From contig NZ_CP016178.1 in the NCBI RefSeq assembly GCF_001677275.1, positions 124,001 to 188,000 on the forward strand: DNA of 64,000 nucleotides. Direction: 5' to 3'. This document shows positions 53,265 through 62,636 of this stretch, in pieces. This DNA is from Vibrio breoganii. GTDB lineage: Bacteria; Pseudomonadota; Gammaproteobacteria; Enterobacterales; Vibrionaceae. Position 1 is the stretch's first letter. Each line of letters opens with the position of its first letter. Below the pieces are notes generated by a model that saw nothing but the letters and a program-made list of their open reading frames with translations, was not told the origin of the DNA and ran no database searches. The position numbers were made by a program, and so were the translations under genes.

Positions 53265-55802
53265 ATGAAAAAGCAAAGAGTGATAGTGGTCGGTAACGGC
53301 ATGGTAGGCCACAAATACATAGAAACACTATTGCAGCAGAAAAGGGATGACATAGAGATCATTACATTTTCTGAGGAGCCACATCTTGCCTACGACCGTG
53401 TTCATCTTACCTCTTATTTTACTGGAGGCGCTAAGGAGTTGGCTTTAGCGGATGAGGGTTATTACACCGACAATGGCGTCAAGTTTGTGGTCAGCGATAA
53501 AGTGGTCAAGCTTGATACTGATGCTAAGCAAGTGATCACCGAAAGCGGCCGTATCGAACAATACGATTCCTTAGTACTGGCTACGGGCTCTTTCCCTTTT
53601 GTCCCTCCAATCCCTGGTAATGACGGTGACCATTGTCATGTATATCGAACCCTTGAAGACCTAGATGGAATTGAGGAATCAAGCAAGCTAAGCCAAAGCG
53701 GTGTGGTTGTGGGCGGTGGCCTTTTAGGTCTTGAGGCAGCCAATGCTATCCAAGAACTTGGCTTAGAAACCCACGTAGTTGAGTTTGCGCCACGCTTGAT
53801 GGCAGTGCAGCTTGATGACGGTGGTGGTGCCTTGCTTCGCCGAAAAATAGAATCGCTCGGTGTTTCGGTTCATACGCAAAAAGCGACCAGTGAAATCGTC
53901 GCCGGTGAGAATGCGCGCTATCGAATGAATTTTGCTGATGGCTCTCATTTAGAGACCGATATGATTGTGTTCTCTGCAGGTATTCGTCCTCAGGATGAAC
54001 TGGCTCGTGAAGCGAATATAGAGATAGGTGAGCGTGGCGGGATAGTGGTTAACGATTACTGCCAAACGAACCTTCCCGATGTCTACGCAGTAGGTGAATG
54101 TGCCCTTTGGCAAAATCGCATCTTTGGCTTGGTTGCACCGGGCTATCAGATGGCTAAGGTTGCTGCCACTCATTTGCTAGAAGGTGAGTCAGAGGCTGCA
54201 TCATTTACTGGCGCTGATATGAGCACCAAGTTAAAGCTACTCGGCGTTGATGTTGCGAGTATTGGTGAGGTGCACGGTCAAACACCAGGCGCTCAGTCTT
54301 ATACCTTCAGTGACGAGATTGACCAAGTCTATAAGCGTCTTATTGTCTCAGAGGATGGCAGTAAGATCATTGGCGCTGTGCTGGTGGGCGATGCTGAAGC
54401 CTACGGCACATTGCTACAAATGAAGCAAAATGATATGCCTCTGCCGTCGAATCCATCTGTGCTTATTTTGCCAAATGTAGCGGGTGAAGAGTCAGCAGGT
54501 ATGGGTATTGATGCCTTGCCGGACAGTGCGGTTATCTGTTCATGCTTTGATGTGACTAAAGGTGATATCAAGCAAGCGGTTCAGGCGGGCTGTAGCACTA
54601 TGTCGGCCCTTAAAGAAACGACCAATGCCTCGACCGGTTGTGGAGGGTGTAGCGCACTGGCAAAACAGGTGTTGGACAGTGAACTATTAAGCCTAGGTGT
54701 AGAGGTCAACAATGACCTGTGTGAGCACTTTGCCTACTCTCGCCAAGAGCTCAGCGACATCGTTCGTGTCAATCAAATCAAAACCTTCGATGAACTGCTA
54801 GAGCAATACGGTAGTGGTCACGGCTGTGAGGTGTGTAAGCCTACGGTTGGCTCAATCTTGGCGTCATTTTGGAATGACTACATTCTGAAAAATGAGCATA
54901 TGGAGCTGCAAGATACCAACGACATCTATCTAGGCAATATGCAAAAAGACGGCACCTACTCTGTTGTGCCGCGTATTGCAGGCGGTGAAATTACACCAGA
55001 CAAGCTGATTGTGCTTGGGCAGGTGGCGAAAGAATTTGATCTCTATACCAAGATCACTGGCGGACAGCGCGTGGACTTGTTTGGTGCAGAGCTAAACGAC
55101 CTTCCTATCATCTGGAAAAAGCTAGTAGATGCAGGCTTTGAAACTGGACACGCCTACGGCAAATCAGTGCGCACAGTGAAGTCTTGTGTCGGTAGCACTT
55201 GGTGCCGATATGGGGTAGGTGACAGCGTTCGCTTAGCTATCGATATCGAAAATCGTTACAAGGGTTTGCGTTCCCCGCACAAGTTGAAGTTCGCGGTATC
55301 GGGCTGTACTCGAGAGTGTGCTGAGGCGCAGTCTAAAGATGTCGGCATCATCGCTACTGAAAACGGCTGGAACCTGTATGTGTGTGGCAACGGCGGTATG
55401 CGCCCTCGACATGCTGATTTGCTTGCTACTGACCTAGATGAAGCAACCTTAATTCAATATATCGACCGAATGCTGATGTTCTATATCCGCACTGCAGAGC
55501 GCTTGCAGCGCACCTCTGTGTGGTTAGAAAACCTTGAAGGTGGCATTGAGTATCTAAAACAAGTTGTGGTTGAAGACAAGTTAAGCCTAGGGGCAGAGCT
55601 TGAGAAGGATATGGCGACCACTATTGGACAATATCAATGTGAATGGAAAACTACCCTTGAATCCCCTGAAAAGCTCAAGCGTTTCAGTCACTTCATTAAT
55701 ACGGACCAACGTGACAATACGCTCAGCTTCGTTTCAGAGCGTGAGCAAAGGTTTCCAAAGAACATTACAGAACAATCAATAGACGTGGTGGAGATCGATT
55801 GA
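53265..55802 (+). CDS. nirB: NADH-dependent assimilatory nitrite reductase, large subunit
   Basis: The 845-residue enzyme has an N-terminal FAD/NADH module (VVGNGMVGHKY, VVGGGLLGLEAANA, AVGECALW), a BFD-like 2Fe-2S domain (CSCFDVTKGDIKQAV, TGCGGC), and sirohaem/4Fe-4S motifs CVGSTWCRYGVGDS and VSGCTRECAEAQSKD. It reduces nitrite to ammonium. ATG 53265 with AAGGA nine bases upstream is preferred to 53256. The gene follows cobA and precedes nirD, as in other nitrite assimilation operons. Confidence 0.93.
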   Translation: MKKQRVIVVGNGMVGHKYIETLLQQKRDDIEIITFSEEPHLAYDRVHLTSYFTGGAKELALADEGYYTDNGVKFVVSDKVVKLDTDAKQVITESGRIEQYDSLVLATGSFPFVPPIPGNDGDHCHVYRTLEDLDGIEESSKLSQSGVVVGGGLLGLEAANAIQELGLETHVVEFAPRLMAVQLDDGGGALLRRKIESLGVSVHTQKATSEIVAGENARYRMNFADGSHLETDMIVFSAGIRPQDELAREANIEIGERGGIVVNDYCQTNLPDVYAVGECALWQNRIFGLVAPGYQMAKVAATHLLEGESEAASFTGADMSTKLKLLGVDVASIGEVHGQTPGAQSYTFSDEIDQVYKRLIVSEDGSKIIGAVLVGDAEAYGTLLQMKQNDMPLPSNPSVLILPNVAGEESAGMGIDALPDSAVICSCFDVTKGDIKQAVQAGCSTMSALKETTNASTGCGGCSALAKQVLDSELLSLGVEVNNDLCEHFAYSRQELSDIVRVNQIKTFDELLEQYGSGHGCEVCKPTVGSILASFWNDYILKNEHMELQDTNDIYLGNMQKDGTYSVVPRIAGGEITPDKLIVLGQVAKEFDLYTKITGGQRVDLFGAELNDLPIIWKKLVDAGFETGHAYGKSVRTVKSCVGSTWCRYGVGDSVRLAIDIENRYKGLRSPHKLKFAVSGCTRECAEAQSKDVGIIATENGWNLYVCGNGGMRPRHADLLATDLDEATLIQYIDRMLMFYIRTAERLQRTSVWLENLEGGIEYLKQVVVEDKLSLGAELEKDMATTIGQYQCEWKTTLESPEKLKRFSHFINTDQRDNTLSFVSEREQRFPKNITEQSIDVVEID

Positions 55803-55872
55803 GCACCTGAACGCTCGATTAATCCCAAAACCACGCATAACCAGAAATCATTTTCGACCTAGGAGAAAGACT

Positions 55873-56217
55873 ATGAATCACTGGCAGACCATTTGCGATG
55901 TAACGGACATCGCGCCAAATGTTGGAGTTTGCGCCCTGATCAACGGACGACAAGTCGCAATATTCAACTATCAGCGAGCTGGCGCGCTATACGCTATCTC
56001 AAATTATGACCCGATTGGTAAAGCTCAAGTACTGTCACGAGGAATTGTGGGTTGTATGGACGGAGAGCCTTGTGTGGCATCACCGCTTTACAAACAGCAC
56101 TTCAGTCTTAAAACAGGACAGTGTATTGAAGACCCAGAGATAAGTGTAAAAGCTTACCCGGTTCGACTACTCAACGGTTCGGTGCAGATTCAAGTATCGG
56201 AAGCGGTTGCAGCCTAA
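55873..56217 (+). CDS. nirD: nitrite reductase small subunit
   Basis: The 114-residue Rieske-like protein reads WQTICDVTDIAPNVGVCALINGRQVAIF, then YAISNYDPIGKAQVLSRGIVG, EPCVASPLYKQHFSLKTGQCIEDP and AYPVRL. The Rieske metal-ligand His and Cys are missing, as is normal for NirD. It supports NirB in nitrite reduction. The gene starts 70 nt after nirB with TAGGAG upstream. Confidence 0.92.
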   Translation: MNHWQTICDVTDIAPNVGVCALINGRQVAIFNYQRAGALYAISNYDPIGKAQVLSRGIVGCMDGEPCVASPLYKQHFSLKTGQCIEDPEISVKAYPVRLLNGSVQIQVSEAVAA

Positions 56218-56283
56218 CATTTTTAACTGCCCGGGCAGCGAATTGTCGCTCGAGTGAAGGAATACAAAAAAAGGAATTATATT

Positions 56284-57753
56284 ATGGATAACAGTAAGTT
56301 CTCTCTGTTTTCATTTACCGGCAAGATGAAGATTCTACATCTTAGTTGGATGGCTTTTTTCATCACCTTTGTGGTGTGGTTTAACTTTGCACCACTTCTA
56401 CAAATGGTAAAAGAAACCCTCGGATTGAGTACTCAAGAAGTAAAAATGCTCTTGATCCTCAACGTGGCTTTGACCATTCCGGCGCGTGTCGTCATAGGTA
56501 TGTTTACCGATAAATTCGGCCCGCGTAAGGTTTATTCAGCACTGCTTGCAGTTTGTTCTATCCCTTGTTTCATGTTTGCTTTTGCCGATAACTTTGTGCA
56601 GGCGGCTATCGCTCGCTTCTTGCTCGGCTTCATCGGTGCAGGCTTTGTAATCGGTATTCGCCTTGTATCGGAGTGGTTCCCACACGATGAACTGGGTACC
56701 GCTGAAGGCATCTACGGTGGTTGGGGTAACTTCGGTTCAGCAGCTGCCGCGTTCTCTCTACCGACTCTAGCACTATTGTTCGGCGGCGATGAGGGCTGGC
56801 GTTACGCTGTTGCAGTTACTGGTTTAATGAGCTTGGTGTTCTCTGTCATCTTTTATCGCTCCGTTTCTGATACACCTAAAGGCTCTACCTACTTTAAACC
56901 AAAGCATCTAACAGCGATGGAAGTAACCTCGAAAGGCGACTTCTTCTTACTGCTAATCATGAAGATTCCTATGTACGCGGTACTTGCTTTGCTTACTTGG
57001 AAGATGTCTTCAAGTGGTATCAGCATGCTGTCAGATACTGTGGTTACTTCCATCTATGCAGGCCTGTTTGCATTGTATCTAGTTGAATTAAGCCAGGTAT
57101 GGAAGGTAAACAAGAAGGTGTTTAAAGAGCCTGTACCTGAGATGCACCAGTACAAGTTCAAACAAGTAGCAGTGCTTAATGTGTTGTACTTTGCGACCTT
57201 TGGTTCTGAGTTGGCTGTAGTGTCTATGCTGCCGCTATTCTTTGCTGAGACCTTTGAGTTAACCCCTGTGCTAGCGGGTATGGTGGCTTCGGCTTATGCC
57301 TTTATGAACTTGATGTCACGCCCTGGTGGTGGTTGGATTTCTGATAAGTTTGGTCGCAAACCTACGCTACTTATCCTAACTGCTGGTCTTGCTGTGGGTT
57401 ACTTCCTAATGGGTCAAGTGGGCAGTCAATGGCCAGTATGGCTGGCAGTAGCGGCAGCTATGTTGTGTTCATTCTTCGTGCAAGCGGGTGAAGGGGCTGT
57501 ATTTGCAACAGTACCTTTGATTAAACGTCGCATGACAGGTCAGATTGCCGGTATGACGGGTGCATACGGTAACGTGGGCGCGGTAACTTATCTAACTATC
57601 CTATCGTTTGTTGATTACCAAACCTTCTTCTATGTGATTGCTGCAACCGCGGTACTTGGGTTTGTTACGCTAATCTTTATGGAAGAGCCAAGCGGTAAGA
57701 TTGCTGAGGTGAACGAAGACGGCAGCGTTACCTTAATCAAGGTATCGAACTAG
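56284..57753 (+). CDS. nitrate/nitrite transporter of the NarK/NasA MFS family
   Basis: The 489-residue MFS carrier has twelve helices with nitrate-transporter stretches [15 protein letters not shown] near the N-terminus (Arg and Phe positions of the substrate path), [44 protein letters not shown] (nitrate signature, about 115-160) and [15 protein letters not shown]. It brings nitrate into the cell for NasA. ATG 56284 with AAGGAA upstream is preferred to GTG 56254. It lies between nirD and the PP2C-kinase gene. Confidence 0.9.
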   Translation: MDNSKFSLFSFTGKMKILHLSWMAFFITFVVWFNFAPLLQMVKETLGLSTQEVKMLLILNVALTIPARVVIGMFTDKFGPRKVYSALLAVCSIPCFMFAFADNFVQAAIARFLLGFIGAGFVIGIRLVSEWFPHDELGTAEGIYGGWGNFGSAAAAFSLPTLALLFGGDEGWRYAVAVTGLMSLVFSVIFYRSVSDTPKGSTYFKPKHLTAMEVTSKGDFFLLLIMKIPMYAVLALLTWKMSSSGISMLSDTVVTSIYAGLFALYLVELSQVWKVNKKVFKEPVPEMHQYKFKQVAVLNVLYFATFGSELAVVSMLPLFFAETFELTPVLAGMVASAYAFMNLMSRPGGGWISDKFGRKPTLLILTAGLAVGYFLMGQVGSQWPVWLAVAAAMLCSFFVQAGEGAVFATVPLIKRRMTGQIAGMTGAYGNVGAVTYLTILSFVDYQTFFYVIAATAVLGFVTLIFMEEPSGKIAEVNEDGSVTLIKVSN

Positions 57754-57815
57754 TATTGTATAGAACTTAAGCCCTGCTTTGCGGGGCTTATCTACTTTCA
57801 AGGATGGAGATAAGA

Positions 57816-59561
57816 ATGCAGGCACAGGAAGGCATCACGCAGTCAAGATTGAGCTTAAGCTACGGTGGATGTTCACTGAAAGGGGTGCGCGATGAAAACC
57901 AAGATGCATTTTTAGTTAAGGTTCCCCAGCAACGCTACGAGCTGGAACACAAGGGAGCGGTTGCATGCATCGCAGATGGTGCCAGTTGCAGTGACAATAG
58001 TCAGAAGGCGAGTCATACCGCGGTAATGCAGTTTGTTGCTGACTACTACGCTACCCCTGATAGCTGGAGTATCCAACACTGCGCCAGCAAAATCCTCACC
58101 TCTATGAACAACTGGTTGTTTGAAGAAGGGCTCAAACAAAGCCTTAAACATAACGGGTTTGTGACCACATTCAGCGCAGTCATATTCAAATCAAATACCG
58201 CTCATCTCTTTCATGTTGGCGATACACGCATCTATCGGCTTCGAGATAACACCTTAAAACTACTCACTCGAGATCACCAAAGGGTCAACTTCGGCCAAAA
58301 TCCCCACCTCACTCGCGCATTAGGCATGGATAATCGATTGGATGTGGATTATCAGATGGTCGAATTGCAGACGGGCGACCGTTTTATTCTGACCTCTGAC
58401 GGGGTTCACGATGCTTTCACTGAAGAGCAATTGTCGAAATATCTGCGTGAAATAGAAGACAAAGAACGACTCAGTAATAAAATCAGTAGCGAGGCCATTG
58501 AGCAGGGTAGCGCCGATAATGCCACTTGTTTATTGCTGGACGTAGATTCCCTCCCACAGCAATCGCTACTCGAACACCAAGCGAAGCTCTTGTCTCGCGC
58601 AGTGCCTCCTGCACTTAAAGAAGGCAATCGAATAGATCATTTCTTAGTGCAAAAAGTCTTGTACGCTGGGCCAAGAAGCCATGTATATCAGGTGCTTGAT
58701 GAGAACAGCGGCGAATTAAGAGTGTTAAAAGCGCCTTCGCTGACCTATAGCGAAGATACGGAACACCTTAATCATCTGGCGAATGAATTTTGGGTGGGTA
58801 GTCAGCTAAAAAGCGAGAGGGTTATGCGAGTCTATCCCACGCCGAGTGATTCCAAATTTGTTTATCAGCTTTGCGAGTGGGTGGATGGCATTACCTTAAG
58901 GCAATGGATGTATGACAATCCAATCCCAACACTCAGCGAAGTGCGCACTGTTTTAGAAGAAATCGTAAAAGCGGTGCGGGTGCTGCAAAGAGCGGACATG
59001 GTGCATCGTGATCTAAAGCCTGAAAACATCATGGTGACAGATTCGGGCAAGATAAAATTGATTGATTTTGGGGCAGTGAAAGCACTAGGTCTGGATGAAA
59101 TCAATCATAATCATCAAGAGAGTGAGCCATTGGGCGCTGTAAACTATATTGCGCCTGAGAGTATAGATACCGGAGAGGCAACAACGGTATCTGACCTGTT
59201 TTCTGTGGCAGTGATTGGCTATGAAATGCTGTGCGGGGAACTGCCGTACAAGCCTATCTCAGCACAAGTCGCGCAAACAGCTAGGCATCATAAATGGCAT
59301 TATCGTTCCATCACTCAGTATCGTGAAGATATTCCCTCATGGCTGGATTTGGTGTTTCGCAAGGCGACTCAGGCAAGTCCGAATAGCCGGTATCAAGTGC
59401 TCGGTGATTTTCTTGTGGATCTGTCAACACCAAATCAAAAGTTAGTCAGGCAGGCAAAAAAGGCCCCGCTATTAAAGCGTGAGCCATTAATGTTTTGGAA
59501 AAGCTTGGCGATTATTGCAACTGGTGTGGCTGTAATTCAGTCGCTGTGGTTACTGAGGTAG
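57816..59561 (+). CDS. fused PP2C phosphatase / Ser-Thr kinase, membrane-anchored
   Basis: The 581-residue protein has a PP2C-type phosphatase (about 1-245: GVRDENQDAF, ADGASCSDNSQKASH, HVGDTRIYRL, TSDGVHDAF, GSADNATCLLL) and a Hanks-type kinase (about 265-530: HRDLKPENIMV, IDFGAVKAL, APESI), ending in a membrane helix (FWKSLAIIATGVAVIQSLWLLR). The phosphatase metal ligands (two Asp) are intact, as is the kinase Asp. The kinase Gly-rich loop is loose (VLYAGPRSHVYQV). Such fusions recur next to nitrate assimilation genes in Vibrio and pseudomonads; targets are unknown. ATG 57816 with GGAG upstream is preferred. Confidence 0.88.
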   Translation: MQAQEGITQSRLSLSYGGCSLKGVRDENQDAFLVKVPQQRYELEHKGAVACIADGASCSDNSQKASHTAVMQFVADYYATPDSWSIQHCASKILTSMNNWLFEEGLKQSLKHNGFVTTFSAVIFKSNTAHLFHVGDTRIYRLRDNTLKLLTRDHQRVNFGQNPHLTRALGMDNRLDVDYQMVELQTGDRFILTSDGVHDAFTEEQLSKYLREIEDKERLSNKISSEAIEQGSADNATCLLLDVDSLPQQSLLEHQAKLLSRAVPPALKEGNRIDHFLVQKVLYAGPRSHVYQVLDENSGELRVLKAPSLTYSEDTEHLNHLANEFWVGSQLKSERVMRVYPTPSDSKFVYQLCEWVDGITLRQWMYDNPIPTLSEVRTVLEEIVKAVRVLQRADMVHRDLKPENIMVTDSGKIKLIDFGAVKALGLDEINHNHQESEPLGAVNYIAPESIDTGEATTVSDLFSVAVIGYEMLCGELPYKPISAQVAQTARHHKWHYRSITQYREDIPSWLDLVFRKATQASPNSRYQVLGDFLVDLSTPNQKLVRQAKKAPLLKREPLMFWKSLAIIATGVAVIQSLWLLR

Positions 59562-60083
59562 CAATGCCGAATAGTCCGTCATTCCAGCCTTGAGCTGGAA
59601 TCTTGGATAGTTCGGGCTTGGTTATGTGCACTCTAAGATGCTGCAGGGCTGGCATTCCAGCATTCGCCAGCATGACAGATAATAGGGGAAGGTGTAGCAA
59701 TGCCGAACAGTCCGTCATTCCAGCCTTGAGCTGGAATCTTGGATAGTTCGGGCTTGGTTATGTGCACTCTAAGATGCTGCTGGGCTGGCATTCCAGCGTT
59801 CGCCAGCATGACAGGTAATAGGGGAAGGTGTACCAATGCCGAACGGTCCGTCATTCCAGCCTTGAGCTGGAATCTTGGATAGTTCGGGCTTGGTTATGTG
59901 CACTCTAAGATACTACTGGGCTGGCATTCCAGCGTTCGCCAGCATGACAGATAATAGGGGAAGGTGTAGCAATGCCGAACAGTCCGTCATTCCAGCCTTG
60001 AGCTGGAATCTTGGATAGTTCGGGCTTGGTTATGTGCACTCTAAGATGCTGCAGGGCTGGCATTCCAGTGTTCGCCAGCATGG
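59561..60083. repeat. four tandem copies of a 136-bp palindromic unit
   Basis: The units begin at 59561, 59697, 59833 and 59969, exactly 136 bp apart, and are almost identical. Each has CCGTCATTCCAGCCTTGAGC, a small hairpin ATTCCAGC/GCTGGAAT, an AT-GC spacer with TTGGATAGTTCGGGC, and a closing GGCATTCCAGC ... GCCAGCATGAC that pairs with the start. A 35-bp linker separates units; the last copy lacks it. The first starts at the kinase stop codon and the array ends just past the DUF302 stop. Short frames seen on minus are repeat products, not genes. Confidence 0.92.
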
Positions 60084-60090
60084 CGCACCT

Positions 60091-60543
60091 TTAAGGCTGG
60101 GTAGCCTTAGTAGCAAACATATTCAACGCCTTCGCTATCTTAGCGAGTACCTCATCACAGCCTGTAATGTTATGTCTCTCTTTAAGGTAGTTCGGGTCGT
60201 TATAGGTAAACCAAACTAATCCATGCTCATCCTCGGAAATCAGAGCTTTTTGCGGAAGGTCGATACCCACGCTCTGCTGGCAAGCCATTAAGGGCGAGCC
60301 GACTTTAGGGTTACCAAATAAAATTAACTCTGTAGGGCGAAGCTCAATACCCACATTTTCGGCCGCTTCAGAATGCTTGATGCGAGCAAAGGTGGTCATG
60401 TTTTTTTCTTTTAACGTGGCAATAAGCTTATCAGCAGTGGTGGAGACATCGTGCGAGCTTTTAATGGAAATAAGCCCGTTGCTGGCATGGGCGGTAAAGC
60501 TCATTAAGAGCGTGATGAATAAACCTAGTAATCCCTGTCTCAT
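60091..60543 (-). CDS. secreted DUF302 protein
   Basis: The 150-residue precursor has a signal peptide (MRQGLLGLFITLLMSFTAHA) and a DUF302 domain: TADKLIATLKEKNMTTFARIKHSEAAENVG, LRPTELILFGNPKVGSPLMACQQSVGIDLPQKALI, then WFTYNDPNYLKERHNI. DUF302 proteins bind small ligands or metals in the periplasm; none has a firm role. One Cys lies in the core motif (MACQQ) and a second near TGCDEVL. Confidence 0.85.
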   Translation of the reverse strand: MRQGLLGLFITLLMSFTAHASNGLISIKSSHDVSTTADKLIATLKEKNMTTFARIKHSEAAENVGIELRPTELILFGNPKVGSPLMACQQSVGIDLPQKALISEDEHGLVWFTYNDPNYLKERHNITGCDEVLAKIAKALNMFATKATQP

Positions 60544-61029
60544 GTAACCTCCATCTACATTGTTATCTAGTAATGAAGATAGTCGTCATCGGGTTAGAGT
60601 CAATGTATTCGCGATAAGAGTGATAGATGCCCGATAGGAACACTAGGGCATGACGTCTTTTTTATGTACCTACTCTGTGGCGGAGTGATGTATTAGCGGC
60701 GAGTGCTAGGGTAGTACATCGCCACTGAATGCCATAATTATGTATCACCGTAGAGTGTCGAACGAAGAGTCACTGCCGAGTGGCAGGAAGAATCGTCATC
60801 TCCGAGTGCTCCTATCGGAGATCTAGGTACTTGCTTTGTGCACGATATAATTAGGTAACTGATGAATCCCAAAGACAGAAGAAGAATCTATTAGTGCTAT
60901 TCCAAATTTGCCATTTAGCGCCCAATCCTAGCTTCTCATTCCCAAAGCCTATTACCAAAAACAAAAAATGCCCGATACATAATATCGGGCAGTTTAATAA
61001 GTTAACGATTCAGATTTGCGAACGAATGA
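60544..61029. repeat. intergenic region with a 198-bp inverted-repeat element
   Basis: GATGCCCGATAGGAACACTAGGGCATGACG (60626-60655) is approximately the reverse complement of the block at 60794-60823 that starts CGTCATCTCCGAGTGCTCCT; both contain AGTGYTCCTATCGG. The right copy folds locally as ATCTCCGA/TCGGAGAT. No gene lies between. It is a third kind of extragenic palindrome in this window. The rest, up to 60960, shows nothing I recognise. Confidence 0.6.
60966..60991 (-). terminator. intrinsic terminator after the DUF3332 gene
   Basis: On minus, TGCCCGATA pairs with TATCGGGCA around a 5-nt loop and is followed by TTTTTTGT. It lies about 40 nt after the DUF3332 stop. Confidence 0.88.
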
Positions 61030-61566
61030 TTACGCTTTTTCGCTAGTCAGAGTTTCTAGCTGAGTCATAGTGGTTTGAGAAACTAGCTCGCCATCAACGT
61101 AGTAGTTAACGTTCTCGCCGTCACGAACACCCGTTACAACAGACTTGTCGCCATTGTTGTAAGTGACGTGCATTTCGATTGTGTTTTCATCGATAGCTTC
61201 GAACGTAGAAGACTCAACTTCACGCATTGTGATTGGGTCAATTGGTGCTTCAGTAAGTGATGGATCTAGGTCATCGTTCATGTTGTACATGGTCTTTGTT
61301 TTTGAATCAAAGATGTGTGGCTTACCGTTGATAGGGTTTTTGCCAGACCAGAATTCGATTGAGTTGAATACAAGAGAATCCACAGCAACCGTAAGGGCGT
61401 ATACAGGAGCAAGAAGCATGTTTACACCACCACGAGCATAGCGGTTGTCTACCACTTCAAGGTTAAACTTCATTACATAACCTGTAACTGCGTTGCTACC
61501 AATACAGCCAGTTAGTGATGCTGCTAGTGCTGCCATACCTAATACTTTTAAGCCAAACTTTTTCAT
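61030..61566 (-). CDS. DUF3332 lipoprotein
   Basis: The 178-residue precursor has a lipoprotein signal peptide with lipobox LTGC (Cys at residue 21), followed by IGSNAVTGYVMKFNLEVVDNRYARGGVNMLLAPVYALTVAVDSLVFNSIEFWSGKNPI, which is the DUF3332 core. It is a widespread Vibrio envelope protein without known function. The middle (MREVESSTFEAIDENTIEMHVTYNNGDKSVVTG) is beta-rich. It is a single gene between repeats and an AT-rich gap. Confidence 0.85.
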   Translation of the reverse strand: MKKFGLKVLGMAALAASLTGCIGSNAVTGYVMKFNLEVVDNRYARGGVNMLLAPVYALTVAVDSLVFNSIEFWSGKNPINGKPHIFDSKTKTMYNMNDDLDPSLTEAPIDPITMREVESSTFEAIDENTIEMHVTYNNGDKSVVTGVRDGENVNYYVDGELVSQTTMTQLETLTSEKA

Positions 61567-61987
61567 TTAGTAAACCCTATGAACTTTGAAAACCAGTGAA
61601 TAATAATCAGATTAGATCTTAATAAATAGCCATTTGGTGACATCACTCTCAAACTAATTTATCCGATATTGAAGCGAGGCTTGCTATCGAACTTGTAGTT
61701 GAGATTTTAATGTCCACTACAAAAAGAAAATTAAAGTGTGTTGCTCATTGGTAGCTATTTAAATCGTGTCTCTGGCACCTGTGATATGTTGCTGTGTAAT
61801 TACTGATATCAGGGACGAGGAGAAGTATATCGATAGTTTAAAATAATGCTTACCAATTTGCGCCATCAGGTTTATTAAGTGATATTTTTACTATTTGATG
61901 ATCTTTGTGGATGCGACAAGGTTATCTCTCGATATATTTCAATAAGATAGAGGTTCTTAAGAGAAAGAGTGCTTTATTGGAGAGGCG
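61567..61987. other. AT-rich divergent intergenic region
   Basis: 421 bp between the DUF3332 gene and a small hypothetical gene. All frames are short. No repeat, operator dyad or RNA motif was recognised; it presumably holds promoters for both sides. Confidence 0.4.
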
Positions 61988-62248
61988 ATGAATAATAAGC
62001 AAGCGTTTCTGGATCTTCTTAGCGAGGAGTATCAGCAGTATTTGGCCATCCCATCTACGCAATGGCAGAAGAAGCGGGAGAACAAACAGTTTATAAGAGG
62101 ACTCATGACGGCTTCACGTCTGTTTGGTATAAGCTTTGATGAGTTGAGTGAGATTGTTGGTTGCGACTCTAATCAGGCGTTATCTATTGAAGATATGTTA
62201 GAGGTGCCGACATACATTCGTGAAAATATCGAAATTGAGTCACTGTAA
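61988..62248 (+). CDS. hypothetical small protein
   Basis: The 86-residue acidic protein (MNNKQAFLDLLSEEYQQYLA ... RGLMTASRLFGISFDELSEIVGCDSNQA) is probably helical. The stretch MTASRLFGISFDELSEIVG has a helix-turn-helix-like spacing, but that is a weak suggestion. TGGAGAGGCG precedes the ATG. It is 18 nt before the next small gene, so the two may be co-transcribed. No family recognised. Confidence 0.6.
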   Translation: MNNKQAFLDLLSEEYQQYLAIPSTQWQKKRENKQFIRGLMTASRLFGISFDELSEIVGCDSNQALSIEDMLEVPTYIRENIEIESL

Positions 62249-62266
62249 ATATAAGGCGAGATACCT

Positions 62267-62632
62267 ATGAAGCGACAATTTAGCCTATTCATGTTTGTAA
62301 CTTCGTTCTTGCTAGCGCCAACTTCCGCGCAAGCAACGGCAGGGTTTTTGCAAAATGAGGAGTCCCAAGCCTTCGTTAAGGTGTGTTTTTACGATGTGCT
62401 TGGTGAGACGCATAGCCTAAATATTGGCGCTACAGATCTGTGCCCGTTGACTCATGAGTTTGATGTGACGCCAAAACTTCAACCCCCCACAGAAAATGCG
62501 CAAAAGACGGGATTTTTCAAACAGGAGCAAACCTCAGGGTTCAGCAAGCTTTGCTCCTATGATGTGTTAGGCGAGGTCTATGTTCTTACCATAGGTAGCA
62601 CAGAAATCTGCCCTCTAACCTACAAGTTTTAA
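62267..62632 (+). CDS. secreted protein with two tandem Cys-containing repeats
   Basis: The 121-residue precursor has a signal peptide (MKRQFSLFMFVTSFLLAPTSAQA). The mature part is two copies of a motif of about 42 residues: GFLQNEESQAFVKVCFYDVLGETHSLNIGATDLCPLT and GFFKQEQTSGFSKLCSYDVLGEVYVLTIGSTEICPLT. Each copy has two Cys that could form a disulfide. YDVLGE and CPLT are fully conserved. The joining segment (TPKLQPPTENAQK) is loose. No family name is known to me; the role is unknown. Confidence 0.75.
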   Translation: MKRQFSLFMFVTSFLLAPTSAQATAGFLQNEESQAFVKVCFYDVLGETHSLNIGATDLCPLTHEFDVTPKLQPPTENAQKTGFFKQEQTSGFSKLCSYDVLGEVYVLTIGSTEICPLTYKF

Positions 62633-62636
62633 CGCC

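Noticed and set aside
57769-57789. Hairpin between the nitrate transporter and PP2C-kinase genes
   Set aside because: The stem AAGCCC/GGGCTT has no U-run, so it is not counted as a terminator; it may only weaken read-through.
59512-59854. Two similar minus-strand frames of 68 and 73 codons
   Set aside because: They are translations of the 136-bp tandem palindromic units and have no gene-like features.
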